DNA of 64,000 nt from Amoebidium appalachense (lineage: Eukaryota; Ichthyosporea): contig CAVNZM010000009.1 in assembly GCA_963693365.1 (NCBI GenBank), positions 682,001 through 746,000 on the forward strand. The letters are read 5' to 3'. Below are positions 15,303-27,471 of the stretch, in pieces. The position numbers and the translations under genes are program-made. Under the pieces are notes generated by a model. That model was given only the letters and a program-made list of their open reading frames with translations, was not told the DNA's origin and made no database searches. Position 1 is the first letter of the stretch. Every line of letters begins with the position of its first letter.

Positions 15303-16029
15303 AGGGTTAATATGTGCGAGTGGGGTTAAGGGTGCTATTGGGGTTAAAGGAGGTATCGGTAATAAGATTTTATTGGGGTTATGGAGTGGAGATTGTGGGT
15401 GGGAGTGGGTTTAAGTGTACAAGTTTAACACATGGGTGGCAAGATGGTTGAAAGATGGAGTGAAATGGTTGATTAGGATGCGGTCTCTTTAGAAGGAAGG
15501 GGGCAGAGGGAGGGCAGGGGAGGCGGGGGGGGGGGGGGGGGGGGGGGTTTGAATGCGGAACACAGTACGAAGTACGCATACACGATGAGAAGCATGGTGC
15601 AGGACACATGCAAAGGCAAACATTCAAGTATGCAGCATCAGCCATGCGCACAGTATGCGTCATAAGCAGAGCCCATCCTCAGGGAGGGCCCAAGTCATCA
15701 ATTGCGTCTGAGTTTCGACCCCTTAGCCCGCGTATATACGACGCTCCAACTCAGACAGCAGCATCAACTGAACTTGGGTGGGTCAACCCGTCTTGATCAA
15801 AGACGAGCAGGGTTGCTTATGCAAGCAAGGTGAGCAAAACGGTGAAGATGTGTGTGCAAACTAATGCAGTGCAGCGACAAACACGTATGTGCTTACAGAT
15901 GCACGACACAGAGCAACCATGCCCGGTTGCATGGAAGTAAAGATGTGAATGTTTTTGTAGGTGGGTTAACATATATCTATTCTGTGTGCGCACGCGCCTG
16001 TGTGTGTGCGTGTGTGTGTGTGTGCGCGC

Positions 16030-16061
<32 letters not shown>

Positions 16062-18712
16062 GTGTGTGTGTGTGTTTGTTCCCTCTCTCCTAGTCTCTTT
16101 TTACGTGCCTCTGGGGGTGTGCGTAGGAGTGCATAGTGTCCCATGACCTGTGAAGTGCGTGTATGTGTTTGAGTGCACATTTGTTCGTGTGCCCATGCCT
16201 AAGATGTTTATGTGCGTGTAGGTTTAGGGTGTCTGCCCATATATCGTGTGTGTGTGTGTGTGTGCGCGCGCGCGTGCAGCACGCGCAAGCGTGTGTGTGT
16301 TGTGTATGCCCCCCCCCCCCCCCCCCCCCCCACACACACCAACTCACTCTACCCTCTCTTTTGATTCTGTGTACGTCTCACTCCCCCTTCCTTCCCCCGC
16401 CCTCCGCCTTTCCCTCTTCCTTCCCTTCCTGTGTGTGTTGGTGTGAATGTGTTGTATATGTTCCTTTCCCTCGCTCTCTCAGTCATCCACCCTCACTCTC
16501 ACGTCCCGGTGTATGGTATCTCTCTCCTTCCTTCCCCTTTCTCTCTCTTCCCCCCCCCCCCCCCCACCCACCCCTTCCCCCCCCCCCCTCCCCCCCACCC
16601 ACAGTCTCTCCCTCACCCTCCCTGTGTGTGTCTATGTGCGCACATGTGCGTGTGTGTGTCTGTGTGCATATGTGTCTGTCTGTGTCTGTGCGCACATGTG
16701 CCTGTGTGTGTCTGTGTGCACATGTGCCTGTGTGTGTCTTTGTGTGCACATGTGCCTATGTGTGTCCGTGTGCGCACATGTGCCTATGTGTGTCCGTGTG
16801 CGCACATGGTGTGCCTTTGCGCACATGTGCCTGTGTGTGTCTGTGTGCGCACATGTGTGTGCCTGTGTGCACACGTGCCTGTGTGTGCCTGTGTGCGCAT
16901 GTGTGTGCCTGTGCGCACATGTGCCTGTGTGTGTGTGTGTGCGCACATGTGTGTGTCTGTGCGCACATGTGCCTGTGTGTGTCTGTGTGCGCACATGTGT
17001 GTGTCTGTGCGCACATGTGCCTGTGTGTGTCTGTGCGCATATGTGCCTGTGTGTGTCTGTGCGCACATGTACCTGTGTGTGTCTGTGCGCACATGTGCCT
17101 GTGTGTCTGTGCGCACACATGTGCCTGTGTTTGTCTGTGCGCACATGTGCCTGTGTGTGTCTGTGTGCGCACATGTGCCTGTGTGTGTCTGTGTGCGCAC
17201 ATGTGCCTGTGTGTGTCTGTGCGCACATGTGCCTGTGTGTGTCTGTGCGCACATGTGCCTGTGTGTGTCTGTGCGCACATGTGCCTGTGTGTGTCTGTGC
17301 GCACATGTGCCTGTGTGTGCCTGTGCGCACATGTGCCTGTGTGCGCCGGTGCGCACATGTGCCTGTGCGCACATGTGCCTGTGCGCACATGTGCCTGTGT
17401 GTGCCTGTGCGCACATGTGCCTGTGTGTGCCTGTGCCTGTGTGTGCCTGTGCGCACATGTGCCTGTGTGTGCCTGTGTGCACATGTGCCTGTGTGTGCCT
17501 GTGCGCACATGTGCCTGTGTGTGTGTGCACGTGTCCACCTTTCACAAAGGGTCTTTTCAGCTGCAAGCCCACCGCAGCCACCAGAGACTGAGCCGTATCT
17601 TTCACCGCCAGACCAGCAGCCACACTCCCAATACCAAGCCCTGTAAGAAGGGGGGTGGTGTCTACACCCGCAGTCCTGGATGGGGGGGGGGGGGTTAGCA
17701 AGTTTTTTTTTTGGTGTGTTTTCTTGTGAAAGAGAGGCGGGGGAGAAGGGTAGAAGATTTTCTTTTTTCTTTCTGTGTGTGTGTGTGTGTGGGGCGGGCA
17801 GGGGGGGGGGGGGGGGGGGGAGGGAAGGGGGAGGGGGCGAAGGGGGTTAGATGTTCTTTTTCTTTTTTCTTGGGGGGAGGGGGGGAGGAAAAGGGGGGAG
17901 GAGGGTAAGGGGGGGGGGGGGGGGGAGGGGAGATGTGTTACAGAGTGTGAGGTATACATGAATGGATACGGACCACACAATGCAGATCTTGCAAGAAACA
18001 AATAAAAAAGAAAGAAAGAAAGAAAGAAGCACGAGCAAAGGCTGTGCATCATAAGTAGAGCCCTTCAACAGGTGGGCCAACGTGATCTACAGCATCGAGA
18101 TTTCACCCTGTTAACTAAAAGGCAGGGCAAGGGGGGGGGGGAGGGGGGGATTTGGCCGATCATCATCAATAGAGCATTAGGCTTCCGACTTCAGAGAAGT
18201 AGGAATGTGAAGAAAGAAGGGTCTATTGAGTGTGTGGGGGAGGGCTGGGGGGCCATGGTGTGTGTGTATGTGTGTGTGTGTGTGTGTGTGCATGCACACC
18301 TGTTTATGGTTCCCTTTCTGTGTCAGTGTTGTGTATGTGCGTGCCCACGCGCATGTGATGCGATAAGTGTGTGCAATCATAAAGAGATTTTTACCATGGC
18401 AAAGCCGTGAATTGTGCCCCTTACACATTCCATCTATGAACACAAACAAAAGGGTGTTCTGCATAAAGTACACGTCGCATTTCTCCCGTACTAATTGGTG
18501 GCTAGAGATACCGGTGGGTGTGGGGCATGAAGTGGGGGGTGGGAGTGGGGGGGTGGGTGAGTGGGTGGTGTTTTTTTTTTTTTTTTTGGGGGGGGGGGGA
18601 GGGGAGTGAGGACCATAGGGGAGAGGAAAGGGTGACCGAGAGGGGGACCGGAGGGGGGGATGGGGGGGGGATGGGGGGCAAGGGGGAGAGGAGAGGGTGT
18701 TTCGGCCGGCGG

Positions 18713-18744
<32 letters not shown>

Positions 18745-18816
18745 GGGGAAGTGAAATAGAGGGAAGGGGAGGAGGGATGGCGCGTGTTAAGGTACCTGGG
18801 GGGTCGGGAGAGGCTG

Positions 18817-18858
<42 letters not shown>

Positions 18859-19028
18859 TGGGGGGGCGGGGGGAGGTGGAGGGGGGAGGAGGATACATAC
18901 GACAGCACTGTAGTTCCCAGCACAGCCATAATACCGTATGACGTCAGACGGGCAGCAGACCCCCTCAAGCCCTCATCGGCAATAAAGGGGCTCAAAACGC
19001 GGTCTACACGTCCCTGGATAGAAAACAT
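15007..19028 (-). CDS. MscS-family mechanosensitive ion channel (core exons)
   Basis: Small-conductance mechanosensitive channel family. Exon A (19028 or further upstream, to 18901): FSIQGRVDRVLSPFIADEG, then SYGIMAVLGTTVL. Exon B (17675-17539) is the diagnostic pore helix TM3: GVDTTPLLTGLGIGSVAAG, LAVKDTAQSLVAAVGLQ, KRPFVKG. Exon C (15263-15007) is the beta domain: GDTITLPKENITGRVHSV, then VLIPTSLVAISHL, stop at 15007. Donor and acceptor phases agree at both joins (phase 2, then phase 1, recreating the GD after RPFVK). The protein ends early after the beta domain, without the usual alpha/beta vestibule. The N-terminus is unresolved, but an exon at 20356-20296 (MLRYTSNISQALVPDSRRLL) would give a basic, mitochondrial-like leader. 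The first intron shown carries G/C tracts, and the second a 24-bp-type minisatellite. Confidence 0.75.
15549..15856 (-). repeat. SINE-like repeat, near-full copy, poly(C) 3' end
   Basis: Reverse-complement copy of the element at 26451-26760, identical except for a few bases over about 300. Its 3' end (reading minus) is GCATTCAAA followed by a long C-tract, seen here as the G-run 15522-15547. It contains a B-box-like GGGTCGAAACTC. It has no ORF of note. Confidence 0.8.
16620..17535. repeat. 22-28-bp minisatellite in MscS-like gene intron
   Basis: About 35 tandem variants of a unit built around GTGCGCACATGTGCCTGTGT. The core GTGCGCAC is self-complementary and the whole array is alternating purine-pyrimidine. 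It begins four bases after the donor of exon B when read on the transcript strand. Confidence 0.9.
17938..18110 (-). repeat. SINE-like repeat, diverged copy with (GAAA)n insertion
   Basis: GCATCATAAGTAGAGCCCTT then AGGTGGGCCAACGTGATCTA, and GAGATTTCACCCTGTTAA, track the consensus GCGTCATAAGCAGAGCCCAT...GGGCCCAAGTCATC...GAGTTTCGACCCCTT. The 3' end (minus) abuts a C-tract (G-run 17910-17932 on plus). It lies in an intron of the MscS-like gene. Confidence 0.5.
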
Positions 19029-20295
19029 GCGCCGGATAAACCCCGGACGTTTGGGCGGCGGTGGTGGGAGGGTTTGTTCTGCCTCGGAGGGTGGTGGGTT
19101 GGGTGTGGCGGTTGAGAGTCGTCGAAGTGCAATGGGTGTGATGGCTGTGTGTGTGTGTTTGGGGAGGGGGGGGGGGGGGGGGGGATTCAGTGTGTGCTTG
19201 TTGTGCTTTCCCCCCTCCCCCCCTTACCCACCCACATACCCCCCCCCCCTGCCCTTCCTCCCCCGCCTTCCCCCCACCCCCTCCTACCTACCCATCCACC
19301 CAACCAGTTCCCTTCTCCACTTACTACAAGAAAGAAAGAAAGAAAGAAGAAAGAATGAAAAGAGAGCGATGACGTCATACAGCCACAGCCAGGGCAAGGT
19401 GGCTTGACGTGCCAAACCGACCGGCAAGGGGGGAGGGGAAGGGGAGGGGGAGGGGGGATGGAGTGTACAATCAGAGGTACATGGTCTCAAGAAATAAGTA
19501 GGAGTCATTCTTGGGCCTAGGAGAGCCCAAGTCACGCACGGGAGGGGAGGCGGGGGAAAGGGGGGGAGGGGGGGAGGGGGCTGGATGGAAACGTCCATGA
19601 ACGCTCCACATGCCATAAGCTTGCAACCAAAAAAACAACAACAGCGGGTGAGAAGGGGAGGGTGGAAGGGGGGAGGGGGGGAGAGGGGGAGGGGGATGAT
19701 CGTGTGCACAGGCAGCCGGGGGAGGGAGGGAGGGAGAACGGGGGGTGGAAGAGTTTTCGCCCACCCCCCACTGTGTGCCAGGTTGACTCCTGGGGCATGC
19801 CATGCAAATTCTCACTGACAACCGAAAAGTGGCATAAACGACAAGCATGGATAGCCACAAAGTGCAACAGAGTGGCTGAAAATAGGGACAAAACAGGGGC
19901 TTCAACATCCAGGTTTGGAATGTGTATGTGAGTTTTCATGCATGGTTGTGAAAGTGTCTATGTGCATTTCCCCGGGCGTGTGCGCGTGTGTACTTAGGTT
20001 GCTTGCAACGGCAAGAACGACGAGGGGGTGAGGGCGTGAGGGGGAGAGGGGGGGGGGGGGAGGGGTCATCGTGCTACTCGGACAATTCAAGAGATGAAGC
20101 TAGAGAGGTTGCAAGACCACTGCCATACCACCACAGCAACTACATCCAACAGGCGACAACAGCCCGTATGCGCGTCTTTGTCGCCATTTGAACAGTATAG
20201 CTAGAAGAGCAAACAGAAATTGGAATTAGAGAAACTGTCAACTCTCAGGATAAACATCACCAAACAAAACAAGAGAAGACAGCATGTGAACATAC

Positions 20296-20356
20296 CTAGT
20301 AGTCGACGGCTGTCAGGCACCAAAGCCTGTGAAATATTGGAAGTGTACCGGAGCAT
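20296..20356 (-). CDS. Candidate first exon of the MscS-like gene
   Basis: ATG at 20356 opens MLRYTSNISQALVPDSRRLL and stops at a good donor (CTACTAG/GTATGT), phase 1. A following acceptor at about 20211 (TTTGCTCTTCTAG) would continue in phase as AILFKWRQRRAYGLL. The Arg-rich, acid-poor start looks like a mitochondrial targeting peptide. The link to the channel exons is inference; intermediate exons between 20200 and 19030 are not resolved. Confidence 0.35.
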
Positions 20357-20699
20357 TTTTTCGGGTAGAATGTATAACAAAAAGGGTATACGATGAGAGA
20401 AAAACTGTCACTGGGAATGAACCTAAACTAAAATCTAAGTCAACTTTTGCTCCTCCTAGCTCGGAATCATCAAAGCATGAGACGAATGCAGTTTCAAACA
20501 ACAGCAAAGGGCCTCCTTCGCACTGTCAAAACACACCTACACACTCCCTATGTAACATCCCTTTCTTCTCAAGTTTCTCCCCTTTCCTTTCTACGCCTCT
20601 TCTACAAATTCACTCTCTCCACTTTACGTATCGGCTGACTCCAAAACTTTTCACTTGGCCGAACTTTCGCCCACGCTGGGCCGGCAATTTTTTGCAATT

Positions 20700-20830
20700 T
20701 TTTGAGCCAATCCGTGACGTCATTATTATCAAGTCCCATATAAGGCTATTATCTTCCATAAACGCATTATGATTGGCTGTTGGAATTTTTGGCGCGCGGT
20801 CCATCCATCTGATTGGACCACGTGGCACCC
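20700..20830. promoter_or_regulatory. Bidirectional promoter between MscS-like and SDR genes
   Basis: CCAAT (20707-20711), CRE palindrome TGACGTCA (20715-20722), ATTGG (20772-20776), E2F-like TTTTTGGCGCGC (about 20786-20797), ATTGG (20812-20816) and E-box CACGTG (20819-20824) sit in 120 bases, 170-290 bases upstream of the SDR start codon. The minus-strand channel gene starts on the other side. Confidence 0.5.
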
Positions 20831-20990
20831 TAGATCTATCTTTGTGTCATGTGTGTCGGACTGTGTGCATGCGTGCACGTGTGTTGTATAGGTGCGTGCA
20901 TAAGCGAGTACAGGGAAGCATGTTATGTTCCATACTCCGGTAGTTCATTCCTTGTTGTTTTAGTATAATTCTTGTTTTTAGCCGTGCAAG

Positions 20991-22135
20991 ATGAGCAGTG
21001 GGTTGAGAAATAGGGGCGAGGCTGCCAGCGGCGAGCCTGCGCTGCGCACGGCGATTGTGACCGGTGCCAACACGGGCATAGGCAAGGAGACGGCATGGGG
21101 GGTGCGTGTGCCTGCGTGCCTGCGTGCCTGCGTGCGTGTGTGCAATTGTGCTTGTGTGCCTATGTGTCTTTGTGCCTGCGTGCCTGTGTGCCTGTGCACC
21201 TGTGTGCCTGTGTGCCTGTGTGCCTGTTTATTGTGTGTGTATTCTTCCCCGGATCCCATGTTTGCACGCCGTTGTGGCACTGCCCATGTGCGTGCACGGC
21301 GCATTCACCCGTAAGTGTCTTCAGTGTGCCTCTTTGTGAGTCTGTGCGCGCGCCATAGCACGTGAGTGTGCACCAGATCTTGCGCTTTGTTGCTTGCTTA
21401 GAAATAAAGGGCCGCTGTGTGTGCTTGTTTCTTGTGGCAGATCTTAGTGTTATTTGTGCACGCAGAAGTCTGTTGATGTTCGAAATTGCCTTCACTCTCG
21501 GTGAGTCAACCAGGAGCACGCGTACCAGGAGCACGCGTACTCTTTCTTGAACTCCGTTGCCCTGCGTTTTCCTCGCGATGAGTACAGTAAAAGCCTTATC
21601 CAAAGTACACTTTATTGTTCAAAAGTTAGATCTGAGAGGACAGCTTCTTATCGCGTTTTTCCTATCATCCGCCTGTGCAGCTAGCCGCTTCAGGCCAGTA
21701 TGACCTTGTGATCTTGGCGTGCAGGTCCAAAGACAAAGCAGAGGAGGCCATCAAAGACATTAAAGCTCAGCGTAAGCTTCCCCCCCCTCCCTCCCCCCCC
21801 CGCCTCCTGGCCCAAGGACATGTTTTTCCACCTGTCTTTTTAAACTACTACTGACCGTCCCCCCCCCCCCCCCCCCCTTTGCGGCCCCAAAACACCACAT
21901 CACGACCGCGATCCATGCCTGTTTGTTTCTTTGGCTTCTTTCTCCTGGCTGGTGTTCACCTTGTATACCCCTCCCCCCTCCCTCCCCCCTCTTCCCCCCT
22001 TAAAAAAAAAGACCCCCCCCCCTTCCCCTCAATCTTTGCACTTTCTCTACTTCAAGGTCAACCCGTTATAGATGAAATCAAAACATCACCACCCCAAGTA
22101 GGTGGGAGAAGGGAGTGGAGTAAGGGTGGTGAGAT

Positions 22136-22180
<45 letters not shown>

Positions 22181-22346
22181 GGGTTCGGAGGCTTGCCGAG
22201 CATGCAGCTCATAAACACTGTCTCCTCCCTCGTGCCCGCTTCTCCTTCTTCTTTATTTCCATCGTCTCGATCTCACTGTACCCCCCCCCCCCCCCCCCCC
22301 CCCTCCCTCCCCTCTCCCCTAACCCACTTCACCTTACACCTTCATC

Positions 22347-22424
<78 letters not shown>

Positions 22425-23715
22425 CAGTGCCTTCTGACTGTCCGTGTGCGCTGGAGTACATGCACGTGGAGCTATCCAATATGTCGTCTGTGCGTCAGTT
22501 TGCCGACGCCATTAAAACACACAGCCCACCACTGAAGCTCACAGCACTGGTATGTTTAACCCTTTAAAGTCGTTTTATTAAGACTTAATGGCGGTACTTT
22601 TTTCATAGCATGATGTTCAAGTGCATAACATGAATGTGCGCCCGAATGTTGTCAAGAGTCGATGTTTGGCTTTGCCTAAATATGATGTGGGTTTTTTTGA
22701 TAGAAATCGGGCAGGTTCCATGTAACGGGAACTGGGGCGATTACCGATATAGCCATCCAATGGGGGGGGGGGGGGGGAGGGGGGAGGGATTTTTGGGTAA
22801 CGGTTTTGAGGTAAGGGGGTGTGTTAGGGCTGATTTGGGGCGCGTTGGAGCGGAGGATTTGGGGAGAGAGGGAAGGGGGGGAGAGGGAGAGGAGGCAGGC
22901 GTAAAAGCAAGAACATGTGCGATGCAAAGGTTAGAAAGGTTTGGGCGGCAGATGGAAAGAAGGGGGCCGGGGGAGGGGAGGGGGGGGGGGGGGGGGGAGA
23001 GTGCGGTTGAAGTGTTTGGTGGTTTCGACGAACTGTTTAACAAATGGGGGAAGGAGGAGGGGGAGGGGGAGGGGGGAGGGTGATAGGAGTAATAGTTCGA
23101 AGGAAAGGGTTGGCAGAGGATTATGGCAAGGAGAAAACAGTGGAACTTGGGTGTGTGGACGAGCCGAAACGTGGACCCTTTTGGCTTTCTTCCCGTTTAG
23201 CTAGTCCCACCGTATGGCAACACAGACACACACACACACACCCATTCACATGCACCCCCATCCCACTCCCTCCCCAACCCCCCCCCCCCCCCACCTACAC
23301 ACACACACATGCACCTCTATCCCCCCCCTCCCCCCCCCCCCAGACACACACACACTCAGACACTTACACACGTACATCCCCCTCCGCCCTCCCCCCCCCC
23401 CCCTCCCTTCCTTCCCCCCGCCCCCCTCCCTCCCTCCCCCCTTTTTCAGGTGAACAATGCAGGTCTAGCATCCTTTGGCAACAAGGGAGCTAAGGTCATT
23501 CCCACTGCTGATGGGTTTGAGCCACTCTTTGCCACCAACTTCCTGTCTCACTTCCTCCTGACCATGCTGCTATTGGATATGCTGAAGAGTGCTGGGCAGG
23601 CTCGCATCGTCAATCTATCGTCTGTCATGCACAGGTAGAGGGTCCGCTCCCTCCCCCCCTCCCCCCCCTCGGGCCTACCACCACCACAAACACACGCACA
23701 CACACACACACACAT

Positions 23716-23772
<57 letters not shown>

Positions 23773-24664
23773 ACCACCACCACCACCACCACAAAAACGC
23801 ACACACTTAAAATGTTTGGAAGGGTGTGTGTATGTGCCGGGAGGAGTGAGGGGAGAGGAGGGAGAGAGGGGGGGAGAGGGTGGGAAGGGGGGGAGGGGGG
23901 AGGGGGGAAGGGTGTTGTGGTACGGTGTATGGGGGGGGGGGGGAGGGGGGAGGGGGGGGGGGGAGGGGGGATGAGATTGAATGGCTGTATGAACTATCCT
24001 AGCACCACCCCATGCCTCACACTGTCAATGTGCAGGCGGGGTGCCAGCAAGCTTGCGCTCTACGAGAAAGGTCTGACTGAGTTTTCGGGCTATTCTTATG
24101 CTAACTCGAAGATGGCCATGGTACAACTATTCCCCCCCCCCCCCATATATTTTTCTTGCTTCTGCTTACTGCTGCAACTTTAACCCCCGGCCTTTCCCAC
24201 TGCCCTTGCCTGCATAAGCAACCCTGCTCGTCTCTGATCAAGACGGGTGACCTACTCATGTTCAAGTGAAACAGTATCTGAGTTGGGTTTCGTTAACGAG
24301 GGGAATAGGTCGAAACTCGGGTACTGTGGATGACGTGGGCCCCCCCTGAGGATGGGCTCTGCTTATTATGCATACTCTTTATGTATGGCTTGCATTCTGC
24401 ATCGTGTTATCCGTTTGTTCTTGTGTACTTCGTACTTTTTGACGCATTCAAAACCCCCCTCCCCCCCCCCCCCCGCCGCCGCCTCACACACACACACACC
24501 CACACGCACACACCCACACGCACACACGCGCGCGCACACACACACATGCACACACACAGGCAGCTGCACCAGGTGCTTGCATGCATGCACTCACTCGCAC
24601 ATAGGTGTACTCCATTTCTCCTTATTCCGCTCCATTCCATATCAATATCCCAACTCCTCCCCCC

Positions 24665-24727
<63 letters not shown>

Positions 24728-24881
24728 TCACTCACTCACCCATCCCACCCCCCACATCCATTCCCCCCTCCCCCTTCGTGCATCTAAACATTCTAGGCAC
24801 CCACCACAGACCTAACGGTGAGCAAGATGCATAAAGTCGACCTCCCCCCCCCCCCCCCCCCCCCTTCTCTCTCTCTCTCTC

Positions 24882-24916
<35 letters not shown>

Positions 24917-25470
24917 TCCCTCCCTCTCTCCCTGCCTCCCTCCCTCCCCCTCCCTCTCCTCTCTCTATCCCCCCCCCCCCCCCCCCCCCCCCCCCCATTC
25001 CCACAAAAAGGAAAAGAAAAAAAAAGAAGGGAGAAGAGAAAGAAGGACTCTGGAAAACAGACCACCCACTGGTTCGAGGTTTGAGTTTGTGATTAGGGTC
25101 AGGGTTAGGTGCCCATGGAGCTGTGAAAGTATGTAAGCATCAAGTAGTGGCTGTGTTTGTGCGTATGTGTGGTGCCATGTGTGTACACGTGCATGTGCCT
25201 GCTCATGTTTTTGCCCACACCCACCCTCAGGTTTTGTTTACAACCCATCTGCATAGCATTCTGCAGGGCTCAGGAGTAGAGGTACCCCCTCCCCCTTCCC
25301 CCCTCCCTTCCCCCGCCCCCTACCATCTCTATTCTTTCTTAAAAAAAGTTGAATTGCCCCCCCCCCCCCCTTTCCCGCCCCCAGGAATCGACCACCACCA
25401 CGACCCAACCCACCCAGCAGAGGAAGAGATTGGAGAGCAGAGAAAAAGAATACAGTGCTGGTCTTGCCTT

Positions 25471-25503
<33 letters not shown>

Positions 25504-26757
25504 CAATCGGTCCCTCTTCTGCTTTACCGCCATATACTATAGTTGGCCACATACTATAGTTGGCCACATACTATAGTTGGCCACATACTATAGTTGGCCA
25601 CATACTATAGTTGGCCACATACTATAGTTGGCCACATACTATAGTTGGTCTCCACACAATGCACCTACCTCTCTCTCTCTCCTCCCTGACACTCTCCATG
25701 TCACCTTTTCTTCCCGATCCCCCCCCCCCCCCCCCCCCCTCATGCTTCCGCACTCTCCCTCCCTCCTTACCCCCCTCCCCCTCATCCTTTTCTCCCACAC
25801 CCCAACCACACCCCCCCCCCCCCCCCCCCCCCCCCCCACACACACACCCACACACATTCTGTATCCCATATATCGAATCCCATGGCTAACCCCTCCCCCT
25901 CCCCCCTCCCCCCCCCAGGTGCATGCCGTGAATCCCGGTGCCGTCAACAGTGACATCTGGCGGTCCATCCCCATTGCCTGGATGCTTGCTGTGGCCAAGT
26001 TCATTTTCTCTCTCATCTTCCTCACTCCAAGACAGGTATCATCCATCTCCAACCCCCCCCCTCCCCCCGCCGCCTGCCCCAGGACCCTCCTTGCATTCTC
26101 CTCTCTCCCCACTCCACCCTCCCACCCACCTCCCCAAGTTTTTTTCCCAATTGGATGGTTCTCGGTAACCCCCCCTCCCCTTGCCGTTCACTCGTACTTC
26201 CTCCCTCCTCCCCCCTCTTTTTCCCATATGTACAACATCACCTTTCAAATATGTCAACTTTGAGTCAACTTACACACACTCGCACCAGCTACCAACAATG
26301 TCCCCATACTTCACGGATTTGCACTACCTAAGCCACGACTGATATTACCACACCGACTCTCGGTCTCTCTGCGTCTCTCTTTTCTTCTTCTGGCCCTTCC
26401 TTCCTCCCCCCCCCCCCACCCTCCCCCCCCCCCCCCCCCCCATTAGTTTGCACACACATCTTCACCGTTTTGCTCACCTTGCTTGCATAAGCAACCCTGC
26501 TCGTCTTTGATCAAGACGGGTTGACCCACCCAAGTTCAGTTGATGCTGCTGTCTGAGTTGGAGCGTCGTATATACGCGGGCTAAGGGGTCGAAACTCAGA
26601 CGCAATTGATGACTTGGGCCCTCCCTGAGGATGGGCTCTGCTTATGACGCATACTGTGCGCATGGCTGATGCTGCATACTTGAATGTTTGCCTTTGCATG
26701 TGTCCTGCATCATGCTTCTCATCGTCTATGCGTACTTCGTACTGTGTTCCGCATTCA

Positions 26758-26794
<37 letters not shown>

Positions 26795-27069
26795 CGCCCC
26801 CCTCCTTCAACTTTTGTTACCCAATCTCACCTGTTCCTTTTTTCAAGAACTCCCATTCTGTTAAACCCCCCCCCCCCCCCCCCCCCCAACACACACACAC
26901 ACACCTTTAACAAGACTGCAGCATCTATTCTTTCCTCCTTTTCATCCGGCTCTACTCTCCACACCCTGAAGCACTCACATTTTATTCGAACACACATGCA
27001 CCCGCGCGCACACACACACAGACACACACACACGTGCACATGCACACACACACACACACACGCACACGC

Positions 27070-27119
<50 letters not shown>

Positions 27120-27258
27120 ACAGGGGGCTGCCACCAGCATCCATGCAGCCACAGCCCCAGGCATCGGCAGCAACAAATACTGGACACCCTATTGGATCCC
27201 CATCAGAGCCTTCACCAGCATGTTTGACCACTTGAGTACGATCCCCCCCCCCCCCCCC

Positions 27259-27291
<33 letters not shown>

Positions 27292-27325
27292 GAAAAGAAA
27301 GAAAAAGAAAAAAGAAACACACAGG

Positions 27326-27373
<48 letters not shown>

Positions 27374-27405
27374 GCACACAGTCACACACACACACACGCA
27401 CACAG

Positions 27406-27471
<66 letters not shown>

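Noticed and set aside
16620-17535. Regular repeats suggesting a CRISPR array
   Set aside because: Units vary in length, have no unique spacers, and lie in a eukaryotic intron.
16163-17698. 500-residue Cys/Val/His-rich ORFs
   Set aside because: Minisatellite translation in an intron of the MscS-like gene. The coding part is only 17675-17539 on the minus strand.
20329-20772. 147-codon plus-strand ORF upstream of the SDR gene
   Set aside because: It overlaps the candidate minus-strand first exon and the CCAAT/CRE promoter cluster; no ATG start or domain.
24855-25010. C/CT-rich tract considered as a G-quadruplex regulatory element
   Set aside because: G4 potential is real on the opposite strand, but such tracts occur dozens of times across the window, so nothing marks this one as special.
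26451-26760. Resemblance of GCAGGGTTGCTTATGC (reverse strand) to 5S rRNA or a tRNA
   Set aside because: Similarity is limited to a few bases and no cloverleaf or 5S fold could be drawn. Kept only as a B-box-like SINE signal.
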